DNA of 64,000 nucleotides, from contig NZ_CP053021.1 in the NCBI RefSeq assembly GCF_013001025.1, positions 1,691,501-1,755,500 on the forward strand. Reading direction: 5' to 3'. This document shows positions 53,507-63,028 of this stretch, piece by piece (within the stretch, counting starts at the first letter, position 1; the number at the start of each line of letters is the position of its first letter). The notes under the pieces were generated by a model. That model did no database searches and had not been told where the DNA came from. It saw nothing but the letters and a program-made list of their open reading frames with translations. The position numbers were made by a program, and so were the translations under genes. Origin of the DNA: Sphingobium yanoikuyae (GTDB lineage Bacteria > Pseudomonadota > Alphaproteobacteria > Sphingomonadales > Sphingomonadaceae).

Positions 53507-55024
53507 TCAGTTTTGGAGGCGCCAGATTTGATCGCCGTTTGCTGCAGCTATAATTTCTCCAATTTTGCCGACAGGTTCAACCTGCCCATCGATCAGAAGA
53601 GCAATAGTGTCGCCATCTTCTGCTGGAACCTTCGCGAGAGTGCGAGCGCCGTCTGTCGTCCGCGCGACGATCACGCCGTGTTTCACGGTGCCGCACCGCT
53701 TGTACAGCACGGTATAGGTTTCTATCGCTGCCAGGCCAGCATAAGTCTCGATCGTCGGCGGCGCATCGCCACGATGAGCGTCAGCCTCCGCCTGATAGTT
53801 GAAGTTCCGAGGAAACTGGGCCGCCGTGATGGGCTTGCTTCCCAATATTATGGTATGATTATGGGTAGCAAAACCGCCATTGGCAAATAATAGGCCCAGA
53901 CGCCCGCCCTCTCGCAATCGTTGCACCATGCTGACGACGGCGTGGCTCATATAATTGCCGATAGGACCGCCGCCGAAGGTCAGGCCGCCGAACACTGTCG
54001 CGGGCTTTTCGATCGGCCAGTCCAACGTCCGGCGCGCCATTTTGGGCACGCAGGGAAAGCAGCTATAGAGTTCCACCAGATCGATGTCGGCGACGGTGAC
54101 GTCATTGAGGTCCAGCGTGCGCAGGATCGACACGTCCATGCTGGGCGATCGGTCATAGCGATCACGGCCAAGTGGATCGTCGCATTCATGCGCGGCAGCG
54201 CCATTGCCGACATAAATGATCTGATCCTCGGCCACGTCGCGTCGACGCGCTTCGCCAAGGCTGGTGACGATGAAGCCAGCGCCCTGATTTACCGAGGAAT
54301 TAGCTACCATCAGCTTGGTATAGGGAAAGGCGATCGGCCGATTGTCCACCGTCGGCGTTTCAATCGTGTCGATCGATGCGGGCCTGTGTATCCAGGCCCC
54401 TTCATTGGCGTCGGCGACCTCTGAAAAGCGGGACCATATCTCAGCGGACTCCCGCTGCCCTTGGGCAAGACTTTGTCCATAGGCAGCGCGACCGGCATTT
54501 TCGTAGAGCGGATAGACGTCGACTGGCGCGGTCAGACCGTAACGCTGGCGGAAATTAGCCACCTTGCGGGTGGATGCCGCACGGGAGGCATTTTGCGCGG
54601 AAACGGCCGTGCCCTGTTCCTGCACGGCACGCTGGGCGGCAGTCCGTAACGCTTCGCCGCCGACGATGGCGGCGATCCTGATCTCGCCTGCACCGATCCT
54701 GTTTGCCGCTTCGTTCAACAGCAATATGGGACTGTCGCCGCTTGCCATCGGGGTCTGTTCTATATGCCTTGGTGAGGCGCCAAGCGCTGCGGCCAGCGAC
54801 GGGGCGATCGGATTGAGTTTGCGGAAGGAAATCTGATCCACCACCGCCAATGAATCGAGATCCGTCAACCATCCGCCGCCCGCATCTGCATCCGCAGCGC
54901 GTAGCGCTGCTGCCATCAGGCCGAAGGAATCCAGCCCCGCCTGCGGATCGACGGGGCGATCGTTGATCTGGCCGACGCCGACAATGACCGGGATCAACTC
55001 TGGATCAAGAGCCATGTTTGACAT
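53507..55024 (-). CDS. Thiolase-like acetyl-CoA acetyltransferase (SCP-x/LtpX-like)
   Basis: A 505-residue thiolase-superfamily protein, last gene of the catabolic operon, starting 1 nt after the crotonase stop. It begins PVIVGVGQINDRPVDPQ. Where classical thiolases have the nucleophilic Cys, the aligned stretch reads MASGDSPILLLNEAANRI, so that Cys is missing. The later region has VELYSCFPCVPKMARR, LTFGGGPIGNYMSHAVVSMV and LFANGGFATHNHTIIL, as in atypical acyltransferases of steroid and branched-acid pathways. It probably performs the final (retro-aldol or thiolytic) cleavage. The C-terminal about 100 residues look like an OB-type DUF35-like tail. Confidence 0.78.
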   Translation of the reverse strand: MSNMALDPELIPVIVGVGQINDRPVDPQAGLDSFGLMAAALRAADADAGGGWLTDLDSLAVVDQISFRKLNPIAPSLAAALGASPRHIEQTPMASGDSPILLLNEAANRIGAGEIRIAAIVGGEALRTAAQRAVQEQGTAVSAQNASRAASTRKVANFRQRYGLTAPVDVYPLYENAGRAAYGQSLAQGQRESAEIWSRFSEVADANEGAWIHRPASIDTIETPTVDNRPIAFPYTKLMVANSSVNQGAGFIVTSLGEARRRDVAEDQIIYVGNGAAAHECDDPLGRDRYDRSPSMDVSILRTLDLNDVTVADIDLVELYSCFPCVPKMARRTLDWPIEKPATVFGGLTFGGGPIGNYMSHAVVSMVQRLREGGRLGLLFANGGFATHNHTIILGSKPITAAQFPRNFNYQAEADAHRGDAPPTIETYAGLAAIETYTVLYKRCGTVKHGVIVARTTDGARTLAKVPAEDGDTIALLIDGQVEPVGKIGEIIAAANGDQIWRLQN

Positions 55025-55025
55025 A

Positions 55026-55832
55026 TCAGCGCCCCTTCCAACTTGGCATACGTTTCTCGGCAAAGGCGCGGGGCCCTTCGCGCGCATCTTCGGAGCGCAT
55101 CACCAGAGCGCTTTCGCGTCGGTTGGCCGCCCAATGGGCGTCGTCGCTGGCAATTGCGCCATCCTCGATCCCCAGGGCTATCCGCTTGCTGGCCTGAACC
55201 GAAAGCGGAGCATTCGCTGCTATTCGCTCTGCCAGCGCGATCGCTGCATCGATCAGGTCCACTCGCGGCACCACGGCGTTCACCAGACCGAGCGCCATTG
55301 CGCGCGAGGCATCGATGGGGTCGCCGGTCAACAGCATTTCCATCGCGATCTTGTGTGGCAATTGTCGAACCAGGCGGAACGCGCCGCCTGCACCGGCCAA
55401 TATCCCGCGCTTCACTTCGGGTAGGCCGAAGTTGGCGCTGTCTGCCGCCACGACCAGGTCGCAAGCCAGCGCGATTTCGGTGCCGCCACCCAAAGCAGTG
55501 CCGTTGACCGCTGCGATCATCGGCTTGGAAATGGGGTGGCTCACAATGCCGGCAAAGCCCCAGCCCAGTTGTTCCGGGTCTTCCGGCGCAATCCGCTCTC
55601 CGCGCGACAGGGCTTTCAGATCCGCGCCCGCGCAAAAACTCTGGTCCCCCGCGCCGGTAATGACGACCACGCGAACATCCACATCGCGCTCAGCCTCCGC
55701 CAAGGCGCTGCCGACGCCGATCCAAAGGGCATGGTTGACGGCGTTGCGCGCCTCTGGCCGATTGAGCGTGATCAGCATGACATGGCCGCGTCGTTCGACG
55801 ATGACGGCGTCTTCGGGCAAGATCTGGCTCAT
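55026..55832 (-). CDS. Enoyl-CoA hydratase/isomerase (crotonase family)
   Basis: 268 aa. Crotonase fold with the CoA/oxyanion segments LITLNRPEARNAVNHALWIG and GDQSFCAGADLKALSRGE, the second oxyanion NGTALGGGTEIALACDLVVA, and the acid/base Glu in FGLPEVKRGILAGAGGAFRL. Hydrates an enoyl-CoA in the beta-oxidation arm. It overlaps the CoA-transferase stop by 4 nt. Confidence 0.9.
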   Translation of the reverse strand: MSQILPEDAVIVERRGHVMLITLNRPEARNAVNHALWIGVGSALAEAERDVDVRVVVITGAGDQSFCAGADLKALSRGERIAPEDPEQLGWGFAGIVSHPISKPMIAAVNGTALGGGTEIALACDLVVAADSANFGLPEVKRGILAGAGGAFRLVRQLPHKIAMEMLLTGDPIDASRAMALGLVNAVVPRVDLIDAAIALAERIAANAPLSVQASKRIALGIEDGAIASDDAHWAANRRESALVMRSEDAREGPRAFAEKRMPSWKGR

Positions 55833-58132
55833 ATCGTCTTCTCCTGTGGCAGTACGAACTGCTCCAATATTCCCGCTTTCAAAAGGTCGCTGATATCTGC
55901 GTCGGGAAGTCCCAGCTTTTTGCGCACCACTTCTATGGTGTGCTCGCCCAAAAGAGGTGCAGGCCGGTCGGGCGGCTTGGGCAGGCGATCCGCCACGACG
56001 GGCGCGTCCTCCACTGTGAACGGTTCGTCCAGATGAGGGTGGACGGCGGTGCGAAAGAAGCGGCGTTCGCCATAATAGTCGAATGTCGGCAACTCCGACA
56101 CACGCAACATGGCGCCGGCAGGAATGGCGGCGGCCTGTAACCTGTCCATCGCATCATGCGGCGTCCGCGTCGCCAGCCAGTCCGCCAGAGGCAATCCGCC
56201 CGTGACCTGCGCGACGGTCGCCTCATCCGCCGCATTGCGGATCGTTACCACGCACCATTCATCGTCCCCTGCACAGGGATAGATCATCGATGTCGACGCG
56301 TCCTCGTCTATCGTGAAACCGGCACGCTGGATTGCTTCGGCGGCGATTTTCGAGGCCATGTGGCTCAGCATCACCTCTGCCTGGCTGACGCTCACCTGAC
56401 CGCCTCGTCCGGTGCGCAGACGCCGGATCAGAAGGGCGATTACGCCGATCACACCGATCCGCCCTGCGACATGATCGGGATAGACGGTGATGGCGTCGGA
56501 AAAGCTGTCCGCTTCCCCCGGATAGCGCCATTGCATCGTCAATCCTGCCGATGCCCGCACGAGAGGACCATAGCCCATGCGGCGCGACCAAGGACCGCTA
56601 GGCCCGAATGCGGAACTATCCGCCACGATGATGCCCGGATTAATGGCCTGGAGCGATTGATAATCCAGGCCGAGCGATTCAAGCGTACCGCCCTTGAAAT
56701 TGGACAATATGACGTCGCTTTGGCGGATCAGGTCGAGTAACAACGCCTTGCCACGCGGGTCTTTCATGTCGAGGCCAAGGCTGCGCTTGTTGCGATGTCC
56801 CGTGGCGAAGGTGGGCGCGATCAGGCCGGGAACGCGGCTTTGGCGGCTACCGTCGGGAAAGGCGGAGCTTTCGACCTTGATAACGTCGGCACCCTGGTCT
56901 GCGAGCAATCGTCCCCCCTCTGCCCCCACGACGATCACGCCGAAATCCAGTACCCGCAGACCGCTAAAGGGACGGTCGCCAGCGCATTTGTCGGGCGACA
57001 GGGGCGTGCGCGGATGCCATTGAATGTCGGGTTGCGGCAGCGCAGGCGCAGGCCCGGCGACACCCATCCGCACCCCGTCGATTTCAATGACGCCATCGGG
57101 CACGGGCGCTACGATTCCAGGCGCGATATCTATGGGCACGAAGGCGCGCCGCGCCATGATCTGATCAGTCACCAGCGCTTCGTCCAGGTCCAGCACGGCA
57201 GCGGCGGGTACGCCGAAGCGCTCGGCTTCCTGTTCCACTTCGTGACGGCTTTTCCCCGCGAAGAAACGCGCAATGGCGGGCAGCAAGCTTTTCGAAGCAA
57301 AGCGGTTTTGCAGTTTGTCGAAAGCGGGGTCGGCAAATTCTTCCGGCTGTCCCATCCATTCGAACATGCCCCGCCATTGGCGCGGGGCCAGCACACAGAT
57401 GCGCACAAAGCCATCCGCGCAAGGCAGGATCGGATACATGAAGCGCGCTTCGGGGCGGCCACGCGGCAATTTGCTGGCGGGCACGCCCGCCGTTGCGCTA
57501 CCCGCGATGCCATAGCCTGGATCGAGCGCCTGGGTAACGCCATCCAGCACCGAAAAATCCAGATGATCGCCACGCCCGGTCACCAGCGCCTGCCAATAGG
57601 CGACCAGGCTGGCATAGGCGGCCTGCACCGCAGCACAAGCGATCGCCAGATCGCCGGGGGGCAGCAGGGGCGGGCGACCCGGAATGCCCGATCGCGATAA
57701 TTCCCCGGAAAGCGCATGGAAGACGGGACCAGAGCCGATCCATTCGCGGAAATGGGGCGTGTCGCCAAAATCGGACACGGACACTATGACCAGCGCGGGA
57801 TGACCCGCCATCAGCGCCTCGACGTCGATCTCACCACGCGGCGCGATCACGATGTCGGCGTCCGCCACCAACGCATCGAAGCGATCGGGCGTGGCGGACC
57901 GCTTGCCAAGATTTGTCGTGACGAAATCTATGCTTGTGCCATTCACGCACATGCCGAGTCGACGATCATCCGCGCCCGCCACAGGCTCGATCCGCACCAC
58001 ATCCGCGCCAAGCTCGACATAGGTGCGGGCGATCGCCCCCATCGGCCCGGATACAACGTCGATTATGCGGACCCCCGTCAATGGCCTGTTGCCCGCCATC
58101 GATCCGCCCGAGGCCATGTCAGCTGCCGTCAT
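55829..58132 (-). CDS. Tandem (double-length) CaiB/BaiF family CoA-transferase
   Basis: 767 residues, two family III CoA-transferase units in one chain, about twice the normal 400. Unit 1 (15-370) begins LTGVRIIDVVSGPMGAIART and keeps the catalytic Asp in GRGDHLDFSVLDGV. Unit 2 (385-767) begins FSGLRVLDFGVIVVGAEGGR, has SNFKGGTLESLGLDYQSL, and at the catalytic site reads GRGGQVSVSQAEVML, where Glu replaces Asp. So only the first site looks fully canonical. It likely loads CoA onto the acid made by the neighbouring dehydrogenases. Confidence 0.9.
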   Translation of the reverse strand: MTAADMASGGSMAGNRPLTGVRIIDVVSGPMGAIARTYVELGADVVRIEPVAGADDRRLGMCVNGTSIDFVTTNLGKRSATPDRFDALVADADIVIAPRGEIDVEALMAGHPALVIVSVSDFGDTPHFREWIGSGPVFHALSGELSRSGIPGRPPLLPPGDLAIACAAVQAAYASLVAYWQALVTGRGDHLDFSVLDGVTQALDPGYGIAGSATAGVPASKLPRGRPEARFMYPILPCADGFVRICVLAPRQWRGMFEWMGQPEEFADPAFDKLQNRFASKSLLPAIARFFAGKSRHEVEQEAERFGVPAAAVLDLDEALVTDQIMARRAFVPIDIAPGIVAPVPDGVIEIDGVRMGVAGPAPALPQPDIQWHPRTPLSPDKCAGDRPFSGLRVLDFGVIVVGAEGGRLLADQGADVIKVESSAFPDGSRQSRVPGLIAPTFATGHRNKRSLGLDMKDPRGKALLLDLIRQSDVILSNFKGGTLESLGLDYQSLQAINPGIIVADSSAFGPSGPWSRRMGYGPLVRASAGLTMQWRYPGEADSFSDAITVYPDHVAGRIGVIGVIALLIRRLRTGRGGQVSVSQAEVMLSHMASKIAAEAIQRAGFTIDEDASTSMIYPCAGDDEWCVVTIRNAADEATVAQVTGGLPLADWLATRTPHDAMDRLQAAAIPAGAMLRVSELPTFDYYGERRFFRTAVHPHLDEPFTVEDAPVVADRLPKPPDRPAPLLGEHTIEVVRKKLGLPDADISDLLKAGILEQFVLPQEKTI

Positions 58133-58152
58133 ATCATCCTGCTCCCCGCAGA

Positions 58153-59493
58153 TTACTTTTTCTGGACGAATATCGATCGTGCGTTGGACAGTTCGTGAAA
58201 GCCGTAAATACCCTTGTATCGGCCCATGCCACTGCCATTTACGCCGCCAAAGGGCAGCTTATGTTCGGCATAATGCATCAGCACATGATTGACCGTCACG
58301 CCGCCGGATGACGTTCGATCGAGTATGTCATCCACAAAAGCTTCGTTATGACTGAACAGATAGATGGCCAGAGGCTTGCCCGTCCGGTCCACCTGATTGA
58401 CGATTTCGTCCACATCGTCATAGGCTATGACCGGCAGGATAGGCCCGAAAATCTCGTTCTGCATCAGGCCGCCATCAAGCGGCGGATCGATGATGATCGT
58501 CGGCTCGATGGTAAGGTCGTCCATTTGGGAAGCGCCGCCCTTGGCGACCGTGGCGCCATGTGTGACGGCTTCATCGACATGGCCCTGCACCCGCGCGAAA
58601 TTGCGCTCGTCGACGATACGGGCCAGGCGGTCCTTCTGGAGCGTGCCGTCCACATAGAACATCTTGTCGATAACGGCGCCGAGCATGGCGACCAGTTCAT
58701 CGCGTCGCGCCCTGGGCACCCAGACATGGTCGACCGACAGACAAAGCTGCCCGGCATTGTTGAACCGGGCGGCGACGATCTTGCCAGCGGCGTCGATCAG
58801 CGGATAATCGGCGTCAAGGATCGCGGGACATTTCCCACCCAGTTCCAGCGTCACGCTGGTCAGATGCTTGGCCGCTGCCGCCATCACCCGTTTGCCGATG
58901 GCGGGGCTGCCGGTGAAGAAGACATGGTCGAACGGCAAATTCTGGAGCGCTTCGGCCAGCGGTACGCCCCCTTCGAAACAGGCCACTTCATTTTCGGGAA
59001 ACACGTCAGCGATGATCTGCGCGGTGAGCGCGGACGTATGGGGCTGCATTTCGTTGGGCTTCACGATGCAGGCGTTGCCCGCCGCGATAATCGGCACGAG
59101 CGGCGCGAAAACCAGCGAGAAGGGAAAATTCCATGGTCCTAGCAGCAAAACGACGCCGCGCGGCTCATATTGGATAAAGGTGTCGTTGCCCGCGAAATGT
59201 GGCGATGGCTCGATCCGCAGGGGTGCCATCCAGGCGGCCAGTTCGGCGCAGGCCATGTCGATTTCCGCCAGCACCGAGCCGATTTCGGCATTGCGTGCGC
59301 CTGCAAGAGGCTTGCGCAGGTCGAGGTTAAGCGCCTGGTCGATGGCATCGGTGCGCGCGACGATCGCCGTGCGCAGCGCCGTCAGCCGGGCGATCCGTTC
59401 ATCGGCCGAACGCCGCTTGAGAGCTACGCGATTAGCGCGCTGCGCCGCAAAGACGCGCTCGATTGCCTGCTGGTCGGAAGCGACGACCGTCAT
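58153..59493 (-). CDS. Aldehyde dehydrogenase (coniferyl-aldehyde dehydrogenase-like)
   Basis: 446 aa, the short class 3-type ALDH without membrane anchor. Cofactor and catalytic motifs: GPWNFPFSLVFAPLVPIIAA, IVKPNEMQPHT, FTGSPAIGKRVMAAAAKHLT, the general base Glu in VTLELGGKCP, and nucleophile Cys in NNAGQLCLSVDHVWVP. The C-terminal part has NEIFGPILPVIAYDDVDEIV and LPFGGVNGSGMGRYKGIYG. It oxidises the aldehyde from the adjacent alcohol dehydrogenase (4-nt overlap). It resembles enzymes for aromatic or bulky aldehydes. Confidence 0.9.
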   Translation of the reverse strand: MTVVASDQQAIERVFAAQRANRVALKRRSADERIARLTALRTAIVARTDAIDQALNLDLRKPLAGARNAEIGSVLAEIDMACAELAAWMAPLRIEPSPHFAGNDTFIQYEPRGVVLLLGPWNFPFSLVFAPLVPIIAAGNACIVKPNEMQPHTSALTAQIIADVFPENEVACFEGGVPLAEALQNLPFDHVFFTGSPAIGKRVMAAAAKHLTSVTLELGGKCPAILDADYPLIDAAGKIVAARFNNAGQLCLSVDHVWVPRARRDELVAMLGAVIDKMFYVDGTLQKDRLARIVDERNFARVQGHVDEAVTHGATVAKGGASQMDDLTIEPTIIIDPPLDGGLMQNEIFGPILPVIAYDDVDEIVNQVDRTGKPLAIYLFSHNEAFVDDILDRTSSGGVTVNHVLMHYAEHKLPFGGVNGSGMGRYKGIYGFHELSNARSIFVQKK

Positions 59494-60605
59494 GCTGCTT
59501 CTCCATTCATCGGCAGGCGCAGGATCGGCTTGACCGCCGATCCGTCCTTGGCCGCCGCGATCGCTTCGTTGATTTCGGAAAATTCATAGTAGCGGATCAG
59601 CTTTTCGACCGGCAGCTTGCCTTCCTTCCAGAAGTCGATGAGTTTGCGCACGAACAGAGCCGGCACACCGTCGCGCCCGGCCATGATCGTTCCCATGACG
59701 GTCAGGCCGCGGCTCTGGAGAGCGGTCGGATCGATCGCGACCTTCTGCCCCGGCGCGACGCCGACCAGCACGGCGACCCCGTTAACGCCGAGCGCGTTGA
59801 CCGCATTTTCCATGACCGACGCGATGCCCGTCGCCTCGACGGCATAATCCACGCCACCATCGGCCTGGAGCAACGCTACGGCATCTTCCTCCAGCGGATT
59901 GATCGTGCGCGTCGCGCCCAGTTCCATGGCCAGCGCGAGGCGATCCGCCTTGGTATCGACGACAATGAGCGGTCCGCAACCGGCGATCTTGGCCACCATG
60001 AGGGCCGAAAGGCCGACCGCGCCTGCACCAAATACTACGAGGCTCTTGCCTGCCTGCACCTTGAGCGTGTTGAGAACCGCCGCCGCGCCGGTCTGAATGC
60101 CGCAGCCGAAGGGGGCCATCACGTCGAGCGGCAGATCCTTGTCGATCTTGATCGCGTTGCGCTCGGTCGCGAGGGCATAGGCCGCGAAGGAGGATTGGCC
60201 AAGGAAACCGCCAAAGGCCGGTTTGCCATGCTGATGATGGGTGCAACTGCCGTCCGCCCGCCGTCCGCCGGACATATTGACGGCGCGAAAACGCATACAG
60301 AAGGACGGCTGTCCCTGTTGACAGGTTGCGCAGTGTCCGCACGATGTCGTCGTCAGTACGACATGATCGCCCGGCGCAATGCCCGTGACGGCGCTGCCCA
60401 CATGCTCGACGATGCCTGCCCCTTCATGGCCCAGCACTGCGGGCCAGGGAAGCGGCGCGTGGCTCAATATGCCAAGGTCCGTCCCGCAAATGCCGGTGGC
60501 GACGATCCGCACCAGGATTTCGTTCGCCTGCGGCTCGTCCAGGTCGATCGCCTCGATCATCAAAGGTTGGCCGTTGCCATGCGCAACGGCGGCTTGGATT
60601 TCCAT
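59490..60605 (-). CDS. Zn-dependent alcohol dehydrogenase (aryl-alcohol type)
   Basis: 371 aa from ATG 60605; the upstream extension is shadow. MDR fold with catalytic Zn ligands in VATGICGTDLGI and VLGHEGAGIVEHVG, and the structural Zn Cys cluster in TSCGHCATCQQGQPSFC. The GFGIQTG-like position reads FGCGIQTGAAAVLN (third Zn Cys), and the NAD site is VFGAGAVGLSALMVAKIAGC with an Asp after beta-2 (IVVDTKAD), so NAD+ is preferred. The pattern is that of benzyl/aryl-alcohol dehydrogenases (XylB-like). First oxidation step of the pathway. Confidence 0.92.
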   Translation of the reverse strand: MEIQAAVAHGNGQPLMIEAIDLDEPQANEILVRIVATGICGTDLGILSHAPLPWPAVLGHEGAGIVEHVGSAVTGIAPGDHVVLTTTSCGHCATCQQGQPSFCMRFRAVNMSGGRRADGSCTHHQHGKPAFGGFLGQSSFAAYALATERNAIKIDKDLPLDVMAPFGCGIQTGAAAVLNTLKVQAGKSLVVFGAGAVGLSALMVAKIAGCGPLIVVDTKADRLALAMELGATRTINPLEEDAVALLQADGGVDYAVEATGIASVMENAVNALGVNGVAVLVGVAPGQKVAIDPTALQSRGLTVMGTIMAGRDGVPALFVRKLIDFWKEGKLPVEKLIRYYEFSEINEAIAAAKDGSAVKPILRLPMNGEAA

Positions 60606-60654
60606 ATCACGCACCCCGAAATATTGGTTGGTTCTTGCAGGCGTAACGCCCCGA

Positions 60655-61845
60655 TCAGCCGGTGACGGCGCGGGATTCCCGGAAGGGGAGGTTACGGTCG
60701 GCCTCCGTTTCGCGCGGCAGGCCAAGGACACGTTCGCCGATGATGTTGCGCTGGATTTGATCCGTGCCGCCGCCGATGGAGGTCATATAGGCATTGGCGG
60801 TGCGATAATTAATGTCCGCCGCGCGCTCATGTTCCGCCCCGTCCAGCATCGACGCCGCGCCCAGCAGCTTGGTCATCACGCGGGCATCCTCATGCAGGAT
60901 GCGGCTCATCGCCAGCTTGCCCAGCGACATGATGGGCGACGCCGTGCCCTGCGCCATGTCCTGCTTGGCGCGGAGCATGTTGAGCGCGTTGAGCTGGCGA
61001 TAGGCCATGGCCTGAGCGATGTCCTGACGCGCGACCGGATCGTCGATCTTGCCAGCCTCGCGGGCAATATCGATCAGGCTGACGACATTATTCTTGGACG
61101 ATCCCTGGCGCCGCTCGCCTGCGCCATCGCCCATCACCAGCCGTTCGACGGCCAGCGCGGTCTGCATCACCTTCCACCCCTGGCCTTCGTCGCCAACGCG
61201 ATTTTCGGCCGGTACGGTCGCCCCATCCAGGAACACCTCGTTAAAGTGGCTGTCGCCAGTGATCTGGTTGATCGGGCGGATTTCGATGCCGGGCTGGCGC
61301 ATTTCGATGATGAAGAAACTCAGCCCTTCATGTTTGGGCACGTCCCAGTCGGTGCGTGCGATCAGCAGGCCATAGTCGGCATTCTGCGCGCCCGACGTCC
61401 ATACCTTCTGTCCGGTGACGACATAATGATCGCCCTGCAAATCCGCCCGCGTTCGTACCGCCGCCAGATCGGACCCCGCGCCCGGTTCCGAATAGAGCAG
61501 GCACTGATGCGCCCGACCCGTCAGAAATTCGGGAATGATCTTGCGCTTAAGCGTGTCGCTGCCGAACTGCATCACGCTGTTTGCGGTGATATTCGTCCTG
61601 TCCTGACCCGCGCCGGGTGCGCCCACCTTGCGAAATTCGTTGACGATGGTGCTGACGGACTTCTTGTCCAGTCCGCGACCCCACCATTGGGTCGGCCAGC
61701 TGGGCACAGCCCAACCGGCTTCCACCACCCGATCCATCCATTGCGCGAGCGAACCGCCGGCCTTGGCGCGCCGGCTTTCAGCATCCCAATGATCGGCGAG
61801 CCAGGCGCGGACTTCATCCCCTATGGTCATTGCATCACTATTCAT
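60655..61845 (-). CDS. Acyl-CoA dehydrogenase, subunit 1
   Basis: 396 aa FAD enzyme. It has the substrate/FAD loop LLYSEPGAGSDLAAVRTRA, TGQKVWTSGAQNADYGLLIA, and the C-terminal FAD contacts SIGGGTDQIQRNIIGERVLG. The usual catalytic Glu next to GGT (Y-E-G-T in MCAD) is Gly here, so the base is supplied elsewhere or by the partner subunit. It overlaps the second dehydrogenase gene by 4 nt; paired ACADs of this type often form alpha2beta2 enzymes for ring or branched side-chain acyl-CoAs. Confidence 0.9.
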   Translation of the reverse strand: MNSDAMTIGDEVRAWLADHWDAESRRAKAGGSLAQWMDRVVEAGWAVPSWPTQWWGRGLDKKSVSTIVNEFRKVGAPGAGQDRTNITANSVMQFGSDTLKRKIIPEFLTGRAHQCLLYSEPGAGSDLAAVRTRADLQGDHYVVTGQKVWTSGAQNADYGLLIARTDWDVPKHEGLSFFIIEMRQPGIEIRPINQITGDSHFNEVFLDGATVPAENRVGDEGQGWKVMQTALAVERLVMGDGAGERRQGSSKNNVVSLIDIAREAGKIDDPVARQDIAQAMAYRQLNALNMLRAKQDMAQGTASPIMSLGKLAMSRILHEDARVMTKLLGAASMLDGAEHERAADINYRTANAYMTSIGGGTDQIQRNIIGERVLGLPRETEADRNLPFRESRAVTG

Positions 61846-62948
61846 GCTGCTTTCTCCATCGCCGCGACGAAACGTTCACGGTACGTATCCGATTGTCCGA
61901 ACAGTTGCGCGTCGGCTCGCGCCCGGCGCAGATAAAGATGGGCGGGATGTTCCCAGGTAAAGGCGATCCCACCGTGCATCTGGATCGCGGTCGCCGCGAC
62001 CTGCGAAAAAGCATCGGCACAGGCGAACGCGGCCAAATTTATCAGCACATCCTTGTCCGGCGCATCGGTGTCGAGCGCTCGCGCGGCAGCCCGCGCGGCA
62101 GATGTTGCAGACTCCACCTCGATCAACAGGTCTGCCGCTATATGTTTGATCGCCTGAAATCCGCCGATCGGCCGGCCGAACTGCACGCGTGTCTTGAGAT
62201 AATCGACGGTGATGTCGAATATCCTCCGGCACGCACCGGCCTGTTCGCCAGCCAGCGCGACCCGCGCGACATCGAGCGTCTGTTCGAACGTGGCGTGGTC
62301 GACGCCTGCAATATGCACCGCTTGCGTCTGGTCGAACATGATCTTCGAAAGGCGCAAGGACGGATCCCAGCTTTGTAGCGGTTCGATCTGCACATGGGCG
62401 GAATCGACCTCGAAACAACCAAGCCCGCCGGGGGTCTGCGCAAAGACGAGCAGCACGTTGGCAAGATTGGCCGACAGAACGAAGGACGCCGCGCCGTTCA
62501 ATATCCATTGATTGTCCTGCGGTTGCGCCGTCGCCGTCACACCGGCTACGTCCCAGCTTCCGCTGTCGCCGGTAAATGCGACCGTCGCGATCTTCTCGCC
62601 TGAAGCGATGGCGGGCAACAGCCGTGCCTTGGCATCGGCATCGTGCGAAAGGCCGATCAGGCTCGCCGCGACGAAAGCGCTGGACAGAAGGGGGCCAGCT
62701 AGCAACGCGGCGCCAGCCTCCTCCATAATCTCTTCTATTTCGACCATACCCGCGCCGATGCCGCCATGGTCGTCCGATACCATCAATGCGGTGATTCCCA
62801 TGTCCGCCATGGCGGTCCACAGGGCAGGGTCGTTGCCGCTTTGCGTGGCCATCACGCGGCGAATATCTGCCTCAGCGCACTTCTCGGCGAGCAGTCGCCC
62901 AAACCCTTCGCGCATAGCCGCCCGTTCTTCGGGACTAATCATGGTCAT
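61842..62948 (-). CDS. Acyl-CoA dehydrogenase, subunit 2
   Basis: 368 aa, a shorter ACAD-like chain: N-terminal helical domain (MISPEERAAMREGFGRLLAE, DPALWTAMADMGITALMVSD), mid beta domain, and C-terminal RVQFGRPIGGFQAIKHIAAD with MHGGIAFTWEHPAHLYLRRA. It matches the non-FAD-dominant partner seen in heteromeric ACADs (FadE28/29-like). First gene of the operon, facing the divergent TetR gene 80 bp away. Confidence 0.88.
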   Translation of the reverse strand: MTMISPEERAAMREGFGRLLAEKCAEADIRRVMATQSGNDPALWTAMADMGITALMVSDDHGGIGAGMVEIEEIMEEAGAALLAGPLLSSAFVAASLIGLSHDADAKARLLPAIASGEKIATVAFTGDSGSWDVAGVTATAQPQDNQWILNGAASFVLSANLANVLLVFAQTPGGLGCFEVDSAHVQIEPLQSWDPSLRLSKIMFDQTQAVHIAGVDHATFEQTLDVARVALAGEQAGACRRIFDITVDYLKTRVQFGRPIGGFQAIKHIAADLLIEVESATSAARAAARALDTDAPDKDVLINLAAFACADAFSQVAATAIQMHGGIAFTWEHPAHLYLRRARADAQLFGQSDTYRERFVAAMEKAA

Positions 62949-63028
62949 GCCGCCGCTCTCCTGCTATTTCAGACTTCTGCAATTACCAGACGGATATCGT
63001 CGGTATATGATTCGAGGGGTTTGTTCAA
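62949..63028. promoter_or_regulatory. Divergent promoter/operator gap between catabolic operon and TetR
   Basis: 80 bp between two divergent start codons must hold both promoters. A small interrupted repeat, GACG-GATAT-CGTC (62990-63002), is the only symmetric element I can see and may be the TetR operator. Confidence 0.35.
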
